The notes under the pieces are model-generated. The model worked only from the letters and a program-made list of their open reading frames with translations, made no database searches and was not told the DNA's origin. A program made the position numbers and the translations under genes. From the NCBI GenBank assembly GCA_026984715.1, contig JALSRO010000428.1, positions 1-7,569 on the forward strand: DNA of 7,569 bases. Reading direction: 5' to 3'. This document shows, piece after piece, positions 1-6,569 of the stretch; position 1 is the first letter of the stretch; each line of letters opens with the position of its first letter. This DNA is from Chromatiales bacterium (lineage in GTDB: Bacteria; Pseudomonadota; Gammaproteobacteria; Thiohalospirales; Thiohalospiraceae).

Positions 1-1
1 G

Positions 2-739
2 AAGATAGCCAAGGGGTTGGACAACGACAAGCCCTACTGCATCACCTGCCATACCAATCCGTTATACAACGAGGCGGAGAAGGAACCTCCCAAGGAGATC
101 GTGGAGCGTTGTGTCGTCTGTCATGAGGACAAGGCGTTCGCCACCAAATGGTACAACCATACCAGCCGCCGCATCCGTGAAGTGAAACGCTCTTCAGAAC
201 AGATTGTAACGCTCTGCTCCTCCTGCCACGCCGATCCGGAGTTCATAAAACGGCACGAGGCGGCTGCCGCCAGGGAGGGGCGCAAACTGGGCCGCAAGTT
301 CCCCTATGCCGCTGTGGCCTATCAGGAGAGTTTCCATGGCAAGGTTACCAAATACGGTTATACCAAAGCGGCAAATTGTCTGAACTGCCACGCCTCGCCA
401 GACAACTACTACCTCAGTGTACACGAGCTGCGCCCCTCCCGTGACCCGAAATCGCCTATCAACAAGGCCAACCGAGTCAACACCTGCCGCCAGTGCCACA
501 AGACTGCAGACGAAAACTACGCTTCCATCGATCCGCATCCGACCCATCACAAAGAGGACAATCCGTTCAACTACTATGCCGAAATCATCTATGGCATCGT
601 GGGTGATATCGCACTGTTCGGGCTGGTCGGCATGGCCATGTTCGAGACCTTTGGACGCAAGCGGGATGGCGTGAACTGGGTACTCCGCCAGGGAACCAGC
701 TGGCGCCGCAAGCGCAGAACACGTCGCTCGAGGAAGTAG
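2..739 (+). CDS. Membrane-anchored multihaem cytochrome c, 5' truncated
   Basis: The frame is open to the left edge, so the start lies outside the window and the TTG at 17 is not convincing as a start. Numbering residues from base 17, there are five CXXCH covalent haem c sites at about 8, 32, 67, 121 and 157 (CITCH, CVVCH, CSSCH, CLNCH, CRQCH). Further His residues (H107, H136, H174, H177, H178) could serve as distal ligands. A hydrophobic helix at about 187-209 is followed by a very basic tail ending in KRRTRRSRK. By the positive-inside rule the haem domain is periplasmic and the tail cytoplasmic. The next gene, 46 bases on, is a cytochrome b. A bc-type pairing, with this protein taking electrons from the b haems or giving them to it, is the likely role. 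The total haem number is unknown because the N-terminus, including any signal peptide, is missing. The exact family was not recognised beyond multihaem cytochrome c. Confidence 0.9.
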   Translation, partial: KIAKGLDNDKPYCITCHTNPLYNEAEKEPPKEIVERCVVCHEDKAFATKWYNHTSRRIREVKRSSEQIVTLCSSCHADPEFIKRHEAAAAREGRKLGRKFPYAAVAYQESFHGKVTKYGYTKAANCLNCHASPDNYYLSVHELRPSRDPKSPINKANRVNTCRQCHKTADENYASIDPHPTHHKEDNPFNYYAEIIYGIVGDIALFGLVGMAMFETFGRKRDGVNWVLRQGTSWRRKRRTRRSRK

Positions 740-785
740 AAACGGGTACGGATCCATCATCTGAATAAACGAGGGCAATAGCAGA

Positions 786-1787
786 ATGAAGCTGTCCAGA
801 GATGCAAGCGCGGTGCTCGAAACGAGCATGCGCCAGAACAAGATATCAATTGAAGAGTCCCGTGAGCTCGAAGAGCTGATAGGGATGATGCCAGATGACA
901 AGAAGGTCATCTATCAGAATGTCGACTCCAATCCGGTCGGGGATCTGCACCGCTACTCGGTTCATATCCGCATCCAGCATCTGCTCACCTTCACCACCTT
1001 TCTGTTGCTGGCGTTCACCGGGCTGCCGATCCACTACAACGAAGCCTTCTGGGCCGAACCGTTCAACAGCCTGCTGGGAGGGCTCGAGGTGACGCGGGTC
1101 ATTCACCGGACCTTGGCCATGACCTTCGTGGTCGCCATGATCTATCACGGCCTCACCCTTCTGCTGGGCACCATGCGCAGAATCTCTGCGGGAAAATTCG
1201 ACATTCGACAGACCATCATTCCGCTATGGAAGGACGCCCGCGACTTCTCTGCCGATATGGCCTATTTTGCCGGCAAGCGCAGCAATCGTCCCGACATGGA
1301 CAAATTCATGTACAAGCAGAAGATCCACTATTTTGCCGCTGCCTTCGGCAACACGGTGATGGTGGTATCGGGTTCCAGTTTCCTGTTCCCGGAGTTCTGG
1401 AACAGCATCCTGCCCGCCCAGTATGCCGCCAACTGGCAGGAGATGATGCGCCTCTCCCACCCTCATGAGGCCCTGCTGGCCCTGCTGGTGATCGCCTTCT
1501 GGCACTGGTACAACGTGCATTTGGCACCGGGGCGCTTCCCGATGCAGTGGACCTATCTCACCGGAAAGCTTACTCGTGAGCATCAAATCGAAGAGCATTT
1601 TCTGGAGTATCTGCGCAATCTGGTGGAACTGCCCGAAGAACGCCGCTACATGCAGGACAACCTCATCGATCGGGATCTGGCCGTCACCCCTCCCTCGCAA
1701 AACAGCGTATTCGAGGAGTATCGAAAAAGCGTCGCCAGCAGCCCGGGGGACTCCCCCTCTTCCGAAGTAGTGGAAGAGCTGCAGTAG
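786..1787 (+). CDS. Cytochrome b, four-helix b561 / formate dehydrogenase gamma-like quinone-linked subunit
   Basis: This 333-residue integral membrane protein probably exchanges electrons between the quinone pool and periplasmic haems. A hydrophilic N-terminus (about 1-55) precedes four predicted helices at about 63-83, 107-128, 182-201 and 228-246, and a polar tail of about 85 residues follows. Histidines cluster at helix ends: H55, H60 and H65 before helix 1, H83 at its end, H107 and H121 in helix 2, H181 at helix 3, H225 and H227 before helix 4, H240 and H245 within or after it. This pattern is typical of di-haem b cytochromes of the b561/FdnI/PhsC type, so two b haems are likely. The ATG at 786 has GAGG at 771-774 upstream, somewhat far. 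It lies between two anchored multihaem cytochromes, so it is probably the membrane core of the complex. No catalytic molybdoenzyme or hydrogenase subunit is visible nearby, which argues for a quinol-cytochrome c role. The assignment is by pattern, not by database match. Confidence 0.85.
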   Translation: MKLSRDASAVLETSMRQNKISIEESRELEELIGMMPDDKKVIYQNVDSNPVGDLHRYSVHIRIQHLLTFTTFLLLAFTGLPIHYNEAFWAEPFNSLLGGLEVTRVIHRTLAMTFVVAMIYHGLTLLLGTMRRISAGKFDIRQTIIPLWKDARDFSADMAYFAGKRSNRPDMDKFMYKQKIHYFAAAFGNTVMVVSGSSFLFPEFWNSILPAQYAANWQEMMRLSHPHEALLALLVIAFWHWYNVHLAPGRFPMQWTYLTGKLTREHQIEEHFLEYLRNLVELPEERRYMQDNLIDRDLAVTPPSQNSVFEEYRKSVASSPGDSPSSEVVEELQ

Positions 1788-1788
1788 G

Positions 1789-1905
1789 ATGATGCGGCCG
1801 CTGACGCGAGGACAGAAGATTGTCGCCTATGGGTCTCTGCTGTTTATCTTTTTCTGGATTGTTTTTGGTGTATTTGCTATCGGACTGATGCTGGTCGAGG
1901 GATGA
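1789..1905 (+). CDS. Small single-helix membrane protein (38 aa)
   Basis: An ATG one base after the cytochrome b stop opens a 38-codon frame ending in TGA at 1903-1905. The product has a short basic N-terminus (MMRPLTRGQK) and one strongly hydrophobic segment at about residues 14-36, rich in F, I, L, V, W and G, then ends VEG. It has no Cys and no CXXCH. The tight spacing implies translation coupled to the cytochrome b gene; a weak purine stretch ending in AGG overlaps the upstream stop. Small one-helix subunits are common in respiratory complexes, where they stabilise the membrane core, and that is the proposed role here. The inference rests on position, an ideal membrane-helix composition and operon packing. 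No named family was recognised. It could be a chance frame, but the hydrophobicity and exact abutment make a real gene more likely. Confidence 0.7.
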   Translation: MMRPLTRGQKIVAYGSLLFIFFWIVFGVFAIGLMLVEG

Positions 1906-1940
1906 TTCCCGCAGACCGAATCAAACAATAAAGGCTTGTT

Positions 1941-3008
1941 ATGAATCAGACACTACAACTCGATGCGGTGTTCATAGCACTTGCTGTGGTATTGTTCGTT
2001 TTTTTCGCCATTGCCGTGCTCATCATTATCGACCACAAGGCGAAGATACCAGGCCCCGAAACCCATGATCTGTTCTCCGTTTCCGGAATACGCCAGGACC
2101 ACCCGATCTGGGCATGGATGGTATCGCTGTTCCTCTGGTTCATCATCGGCAGCCTGCTGCTCATCATCACCTATAATCTGACCAGGCACCTGTTTGTTCA
2201 CGAGGAGGTCAAGGAGCAGACCTTCCTGGGCAAGGTGGACGCCGAGGCGCAGGCGGAGCGGATACGCCATTTCCACAACTCTCCCAAAGAGGCCCCCTAC
2301 TCCAAGGGAAAGCAGCCGGTCTGCTACTACTGCCATGGAGAGTTTCCGCACGCACAGAAGCCGATGGTACGCACCCTGCTGAACATGCACACCCAATTCA
2401 TCGGCTGCATGACCTGTCACACCAACAGCAAGAAGATCCCCGAGGACCAGCTGGAGCTCCGATGGCTCAACTACTCGGGGATCCCCACCAAGGGAAAACC
2501 CTTTGGTACCGATACCGATCCGGTCACGGGTGGATTGATCGAGACCGATGACTTCTTCTCCAAGATCGTCCCATACCGCAAGGGGCCGGATGGCAAGGAG
2601 ACACTCATCGAGATCACCGAGAACAACGACGAGGCCCGCGAGTTCATCACGGTTCGCGGCGACCTGACCACCCAGCAGCAGGGCGCCATCAAGAAGATGT
2701 TCCACACACTGGTCAACCCCATCGGGCGTTTCTGTACCCGCTGCCACGCTTCCGAGGATGAGAGCTATATCCCGTTTCGCAAGCTGGGCTTCTCCGAGAA
2801 GCGCATCACTGCACTCACCAATCTGAATATCGTTGGCATCGTTCAGAAATACAAAAAGTTCTATATCCCGACCATCTTCCGCGGCAACATGACCAAGGAT
2901 GAACAGGAGATTCTGCTGGGCAAGGACAAACCTGCTCCCGAGGTAGACCCGGAGATGCTGGAGGATCCCCGTGCCTGGTGGCGCAAGATGTATGACCAGA
3001 AGCAATAG
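1941..3008 (+). CDS. Membrane-anchored three-haem cytochrome c with two N-terminal helices
   Basis: A 355-residue protein with two predicted transmembrane helices at about 8-30 and 57-80, joined by a loop of about 26 residues containing IPGPETHDLFSVSG. A large hydrophilic domain follows. With both helices crossing, the N-terminus and the large domain lie on the periplasmic side, as haem c attachment requires. CXXCH motifs are at 128-132 (CYYCH), 156-160 (CMTCH) and 265-269 (CTRCH). The gap of about 105 residues between the second and third sites is unusually long for a small multihaem protein. It contains a haem-free stretch (about 180-255) that may be an independent folded insertion. The ATG at 1941 is preceded by AAGG at 1931-1934. 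The gene sits 35 bases after the small membrane ORF and belongs to the same operon. Likely role: an anchored relay between the cytochrome b core and the downstream soluble cytochrome. The family beyond cytochrome c was not recognised. Confidence 0.88.
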   Translation: MNQTLQLDAVFIALAVVLFVFFAIAVLIIIDHKAKIPGPETHDLFSVSGIRQDHPIWAWMVSLFLWFIIGSLLLIITYNLTRHLFVHEEVKEQTFLGKVDAEAQAERIRHFHNSPKEAPYSKGKQPVCYYCHGEFPHAQKPMVRTLLNMHTQFIGCMTCHTNSKKIPEDQLELRWLNYSGIPTKGKPFGTDTDPVTGGLIETDDFFSKIVPYRKGPDGKETLIEITENNDEAREFITVRGDLTTQQQGAIKKMFHTLVNPIGRFCTRCHASEDESYIPFRKLGFSEKRITALTNLNIVGIVQKYKKFYIPTIFRGNMTKDEQEILLGKDKPAPEVDPEMLEDPRAWWRKMYDQKQ

Positions 3009-3015
3009 TCGCTCT

Positions 3016-3021
3016 GGAGGG
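3016..3021 (+). promoter_or_regulatory. Strong ribosome binding site of the NHL gene
   Basis: GGAGGG lies 5 bases before the ATG at 3027 and is the best Shine-Dalgarno sequence in the operon. It favours 3027 as the start of the NHL protein over the in-frame ATG at 3093, which has no purine-rich stretch at a suitable distance. Confidence 0.6.
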
Positions 3022-3026
3022 ATACA

Positions 3027-4016
3027 ATGTCCGGGTACCGGAGCCTATCCATCCGGTACCCGAATCGATATGAACACTCGACCGTAGCCACAATGCGTCC
3101 ATCGCCTGCAAGGAATCTTCTGCTACTGGCGGCACTTCTGCTGCCGTGTGGATCGAGTCACGCAACAACCATCCCCACCAAACCAGCCAGACACCTGTTC
3201 GACATAACCGAAGCCGGTAGTGGAGCTCTTCTGCTCCCCACAGACGTCGCCGTCGGCACCAATGGCCAAGTATATATCGTCGACAGCGGCCACAGCCGGA
3301 TTGCGGTGTTCAACCCGGCCGGACACCCCGTCTCCACCTTCGGAACCCCGGGAAGCAGTGCGGGGGAACTGCAGAAACCCATCGGGATCGGCATCGACTC
3401 CAGGGGAATGGTCTATGTAGCCGACTCCGGAAACAACCGGATACAGGTGTTCACCCCGGACGGTCACTACCGCTCCGGCTTTCCGGTGAAAGGAAGATCC
3501 GGCCCGGTGAAACCCATCGATGTTGCGGTGGCAGACAACGGCACCATCTACGTTACCGGCAACACCAATCACATGGTGATGGTTTACGACCAGTCGGGAA
3601 AACTTGTCGACCAGTGGGGTGGCGAAGGCACCAGCGAGGGGCAGTTCCGTTATCCTGGGACCCTGGTGGTACGTGGCGGTCTCATCTACGTGGTGGATGT
3701 GCTGAATACCAGGGTCCAGGTGTTTGAACCCTCGGGGCAGTTCCGCTTCCACATCGGTGAGTGGGGAGTCGCGCCTGGGCAGATGTTCCGTCCCAAAGGC
3801 GTGGCCATCGACCGGCGCGGCCGCACCTACGTAACCGACAGCTATATGGATCTGGTGCAGGTGTTCAACCGTTCGTACAAATTCATGTATGTGCTCGGAA
3901 GAGGCGGCAAGCCGCAGAAATTTACCGCACCGGCAGGGTTGGCTATCGACTCTTCCAATCGGATGTACATTACCGAAATGCTCGAGCACAAGGTGTCGGT
4001 ATATCAGCTACCATGA
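3027..4016 (+). CDS. Exported NHL-repeat six-bladed beta-propeller protein
   Basis: From residue 70 to the C-terminus the protein is a series of about six NHL blades, starting near 70, 117, 162, 208, 255 and 302. Each has the pattern P-x-(G/D)-(V/I)-A-(V/I)-D, G-x-(I/V)-Y-V-(A/V/T)-D-S, and a hydrophobic strand such as RIQVF or RVQVF. Such propellers are protein or ligand binding platforms, not known enzymes. A signal peptide is clear: basic MRPSPARN, a leucine-rich core, and a probable signal peptidase I site after SSHA. It starts either at residue 1 with a long n-region or at the internal Met23 (base 3093). The start at 3027 is chosen for its GGAGGG ribosome binding site; the 3093 start gives a more typical signal peptide and would leave the hairpin at 3032-3062 non-coding. 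The gene ends in an ATGA overlap with the 18-haem cytochrome gene, so the two products probably work together in the periplasm or outside the cell. Confidence 0.88.
   Translation: MSGYRSLSIRYPNRYEHSTVATMRPSPARNLLLLAALLLPCGSSHATTIPTKPARHLFDITEAGSGALLLPTDVAVGTNGQVYIVDSGHSRIAVFNPAGHPVSTFGTPGSSAGELQKPIGIGIDSRGMVYVADSGNNRIQVFTPDGHYRSGFPVKGRSGPVKPIDVAVADNGTIYVTGNTNHMVMVYDQSGKLVDQWGGEGTSEGQFRYPGTLVVRGGLIYVVDVLNTRVQVFEPSGQFRFHIGEWGVAPGQMFRPKGVAIDRRGRTYVTDSYMDLVQVFNRSYKFMYVLGRGGKPQKFTAPAGLAIDSSNRMYITEMLEHKVSVYQLP
3032..3062 (+). promoter_or_regulatory. Perfect 11-bp hairpin near the start of the NHL gene
   Basis: CGGGTACCGGA at 3032-3042 is the exact reverse complement of TCCGGTACCCG at 3052-3062, with a 9-base loop (GCCTATCCA). 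No T-run follows, so it is not a standard intrinsic terminator. It begins 5 bases after the ATG at 3027. In the mRNA it would sit at the ribosome entry zone of the NHL gene, or form a processing or stability element between the cytochrome genes if the real start is 3093. The structure is seen directly; the function is inferred. Confidence 0.6.
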
Positions 4017-6340
4017 CTCTTTCCGGTCCTCTCAAAACCGTAACCGCCTCGATGGTGATGCTATTCGGGGTTTTACTGCTTGTGCAGCCAAACAGTGCAC
4101 ACGCAGCGCGCAACATCTCGCCCAAGAGGGAGTGTTCCATCTGTCATGTAATGTGGCTGACCACTTTCACTCGCAAGGACACGGCCACACTGATTCCGTA
4201 CGACCCGAAACCGGTAGTGAAAACCGGTAAGCAGGATGTGGTGAGCACCGAACGGATGTGCTTCTCCTGTCATGACGGCTTCGTACGGGACTCACGCTTT
4301 GCGTGGGAGAACAGGCAGCATTTTCACCCTGTGGGAGTAAAGCCGTCCAAGCGAATAAAGATCCCCACCATGGATGGAAAGATCGTCTTTCCCCTCAATG
4401 AAGAGGGTAAGCTCTACTGCGGCACCTGCCACAGCGCGCACGGTGTCGACTGGAAAGAGAAATACTCTCCGGTTTTCCTCCGCGTCAAGAACATAAATTC
4501 GAGCCTCTGCCTGGCCTGTCACGTGGATCGCGCCACTGGCATCCGCGAGGGTAATCACCCGATGTTCAAGAATATCGAGCGCATCGGGAAAGTACCCGCC
4601 GAGCTACGCAGGGCGGGCTCCAAATTTGGAGGAAAACGGAACAACAAGGTGATCTGCCAGTCCTGCCACCGCGTCCATGGCGCTGCAGACAAGAAGCTGC
4701 TGGCGGTCGACAAGCATGACTTGTGCACTACCTGCCACGCCAACAAGAGAGGAGTGAACGGCACCAAGCACGACGCCGCCATCATGAGCAAAAAGGGGTT
4801 GATCGAGCCGGACACCGGTCTCTGTACCGCCTGCCACAAACCCCATTTCGGCAACGGGCCGCGGATGTGGGCCTTCAAACTGAAAAAGGGTGAAAACCGC
4901 ATCACCGCAATGTGCTTGAGCTGCCACAACCCGAACGGTCCAGCAAAGAAAAAGGTTATCGACAAGAAGCACACCCACCCCATCGGGGTATCCATTGAAA
5001 ATGTTGGAATCTCTGCTACCCGCAAGCAATGGAAAGCGGTGGGAGACAACGTCTATGTCAAAGGTTCGCTCACCCCTCTGCCTCTCTATGACCGGCGCGG
5101 AAACCGGGTATCCAAGGGGGGGCAGGTCGCCTGCACCACCTGCCACGATCCCCACAACTGGTCCACCCTGCCCGCAAAGCAGCGCCCCGACCCGCTGGCT
5201 GAAGGGGATGGGCGGGGGAGCTTCCTCCGTATCCCTTTCGACCGCAAGGGTTCGATATGCACCAACTGCCATGTTGACAAGGCGATGGTAGCGCTCTCCA
5301 AGCACAACCTGCAGATCTCGTCACCGAAGAATGCCGGGAAGACCACCGGTGGCGGATTGTGCGGTGACTGCCACAAGCCCCATGCAGGGAAAGGCCCAAA
5401 TCTCTGGGCCAGAGACTACGGTCCGGGCAACGATACCATCGAGAAGATGTGCCGCGACTGCCATCAGAAGGGAGGTATCGCAGGCAACAAACTCACCGGC
5501 AAAAATTTCCATCCGGTAGGAGTCAACATCGACAAACTGGTATTCAAGCCCAAACCGCACCTCCCACTGTTCAGCAAGAGCGGAAAGCTGGGCTACGGCG
5601 AGGGCAGGGTCAGCTGCGGCACCTGCCACAACCCACATCAATGGGATCCCAAAGCTCCGGACAGCATCGAAGGGGCCTTTCCCGACGTAGAAGGCAATGG
5701 TCAGAACAGCTTCCTGCGCATCCCCGCCGCTCCGGGAGAGAAGCTCTGCGTCGAGTGCCACACCGATAAGCGTTTCATCCGCGGAACCGATCACGACCTG
5801 CATGTCACCGGCCCAGACCAGCCCAATGCACTGGGACAGACGGTGAACGAGACCGGAATCTGCGGCCAGTGTCACATGGTACATAACGCCCCCAATCGAT
5901 TGCGCCTCTGGGCGCGCAAGCTTGGCCCCGGCAAGAACCCGATGGAGAAACTCTGCCGCAGTTGTCACAGCAAGGGGCGTTTTGCCAGCAATAAGCTACC
6001 CAAGAGGCTCACCCACCCCATCGAGGTACGGGGAATCAGCATGCGCGGTGGCCAACCAACCAAGGGCAAGAAGGGGCACCGGCCGGTATTCGATGACCAG
6101 GGGCACGAATCCCGCTCCGGCGTAATCACCTGCCCCACATGTCACAACCCGCACAAGTGGTCAGACATCAGGCAACGCCCTGGGCCAGGAAAGAACGTGG
6201 AGGGTGACGTAAGAAACAGCTTCCTGCGCGATGCCCGCAACGTGGACCTGTGCGCCAACTGCCACGGCATGGACGCCATCTTCCGCTTCAAATACTTCCA
6301 TGCAGACGCATCGCGGCGGAAACATCGCCTCTACGAATAA
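4013..6340 (+). CDS. Exported 18-haem cytochrome c with tandem four-haem repeats (doubled-CXXCH type)
   Basis: A 775-residue protein with a signal peptide: a hydrophobic core at about 12-25 and likely cleavage after NSAHA at about 31. It has 18 CXXCH motifs, the first Cys of each at 41, 83, 136, 166, 215, 238, 271, 301, 374, 416, 450, 480, 535, 579, 617, 648, 707 and 747. Pairs such as CGTCHNPH...NSFLRIP...LCVECHTDK match the doubled-CXXCH (Paired_CXXCH) style. Homologous sites recur every 161-179 residues, so the protein is a repeat of a four-haem unit. Typical signatures are CHKPH-GP-LWA, MCRxCH-HPxGV and CHNPHxW. No membrane helix follows the signal peptide, so it is periplasmic or exported. 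ATG 4013 overlaps the NHL stop (ATGA). The frame stays open upstream to 3761, but that part lies inside the NHL gene and lacks haem motifs, so the start at the signal peptide was chosen. Likely role: a long multi-centre electron conduit. The partner at the cell surface is unknown. Confidence 0.93.
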   Translation: MTLSGPLKTVTASMVMLFGVLLLVQPNSAHAARNISPKRECSICHVMWLTTFTRKDTATLIPYDPKPVVKTGKQDVVSTERMCFSCHDGFVRDSRFAWENRQHFHPVGVKPSKRIKIPTMDGKIVFPLNEEGKLYCGTCHSAHGVDWKEKYSPVFLRVKNINSSLCLACHVDRATGIREGNHPMFKNIERIGKVPAELRRAGSKFGGKRNNKVICQSCHRVHGAADKKLLAVDKHDLCTTCHANKRGVNGTKHDAAIMSKKGLIEPDTGLCTACHKPHFGNGPRMWAFKLKKGENRITAMCLSCHNPNGPAKKKVIDKKHTHPIGVSIENVGISATRKQWKAVGDNVYVKGSLTPLPLYDRRGNRVSKGGQVACTTCHDPHNWSTLPAKQRPDPLAEGDGRGSFLRIPFDRKGSICTNCHVDKAMVALSKHNLQISSPKNAGKTTGGGLCGDCHKPHAGKGPNLWARDYGPGNDTIEKMCRDCHQKGGIAGNKLTGKNFHPVGVNIDKLVFKPKPHLPLFSKSGKLGYGEGRVSCGTCHNPHQWDPKAPDSIEGAFPDVEGNGQNSFLRIPAAPGEKLCVECHTDKRFIRGTDHDLHVTGPDQPNALGQTVNETGICGQCHMVHNAPNRLRLWARKLGPGKNPMEKLCRSCHSKGRFASNKLPKRLTHPIEVRGISMRGGQPTKGKKGHRPVFDDQGHESRSGVITCPTCHNPHKWSDIRQRPGPGKNVEGDVRNSFLRDARNVDLCANCHGMDAIFRFKYFHADASRRKHRLYE
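4143..6270 (+). repeat. Tandem four-haem protein repeat within the 18-haem cytochrome
   Basis: Sorting the 18 sites by context gives four classes. Class c is CxxCHxPH or similar followed by LWA. Class d is MC/LCxxCH followed by HPxGV and PL. Class a is CxTCHxPHxW followed by NSFLR. Class b is LCxxCHxDK followed by HD. The order is c d a b (sites 1-4, divergent), a b (5-6), then c d a b (7-10), c d a b (11-14) and c d a b (15-18). The sites per class are 161-179 residues apart in the last three units. This looks like internal duplication of a four-haem module, with one half-unit (sites 5-6) inserted or left after a deletion. The pattern is seen by eye; alignment scores were not computed. Confidence 0.75.
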
Positions 6341-6569
6341 GAGACGGGACTCTTGCCAAACCGGGTGGATAACGGCAGTTCCTCATGGCCTGGCAGGCAC
6401 GGAGCATGCTGGGGCCAGGGCGGTACTGGCCGTGTGACATCCGGCATTCCAATGCCAAACCAACTCTCGGCCCATGGGCAAAGCATCCTTGCCCCTTCTT
6501 ACCCCGAGGAAATGGGCCACCGCACGGTATAGTCTGACAATCGGTGAAACCCCTGCCACAAAAATGGCA
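6341..6569. other. Convergent intergenic gap
   Basis: These 229 bases separate the stop of the cytochrome operon from the stop of the minus-strand DUF455 gene. Open frames that cross the region have no recognisable content. Small inverted repeats are present: GGCATTCCAATGCC at 6443-6456, GCCCATGGGC at 6470-6479, and TGCCA...TGGCA at 6554-6569. Only the hairpin at 6476-6494 resembles a terminator. No tRNA, promoter or mobile-element end was seen. Confidence 0.6.
6476..6500 (+). terminator. Candidate weak intrinsic terminator of the cytochrome operon
   Basis: GGGCAA at 6476-6481 pairs with TTGCCC at 6489-6494 around a 7-base loop, followed by the pyrimidine-rich CTTCTT at 6495-6500. The stem is only 6 bp and the T-tract is interrupted, and it lies about 135 bases after the last stop codon. 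It is a plausible but not strong terminator for the plus-strand operon. Confidence 0.35.

Noticed and set aside
741..760. CGGGTAC near 743 resembling one arm of the hairpin at 3032
   Set aside because: Only about seven bases are shared and there is no second arm, so a chance match is more likely than a repeated element.
1953..3005. A 350-codon open frame on the minus strand almost exactly opposite the three-haem cytochrome gene, and a 288-codon one at 3123-3989 opposite the NHL gene
   Set aside because: Both are codon-bias shadows of GC-rich genes. They have no recognisable domains, and the plus strand encodes clear haem motifs, membrane helices or NHL blades.
3123..3170. Possible lipobox (LLPC) in the NHL signal peptide
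   Set aside because: Proline directly before Cys is not accepted in a normal lipobox, and a standard signal peptidase I site (SSHA) lies a few residues on.
3761..4012. Upstream extension of the 18-haem cytochrome frame by 84 codons
   Set aside because: It lies wholly inside the NHL gene, is arginine-rich with no haem motif, and would bury the clear signal peptide that starts at 4013.
6389..6419. CCTGGC...GCCAGG inverted repeat in the intergenic gap
   Set aside because: Six-base arms with a 19-base loop and no supporting context are expected by chance in GC-rich DNA.
6554..6569. TGCCA-CAAAAA-TGGCA as a terminator of the DUF455 gene
   Set aside because: The stem is only 5 bp, the T-run on the minus strand is in the loop and not after the stem, and it abuts the stop codon.
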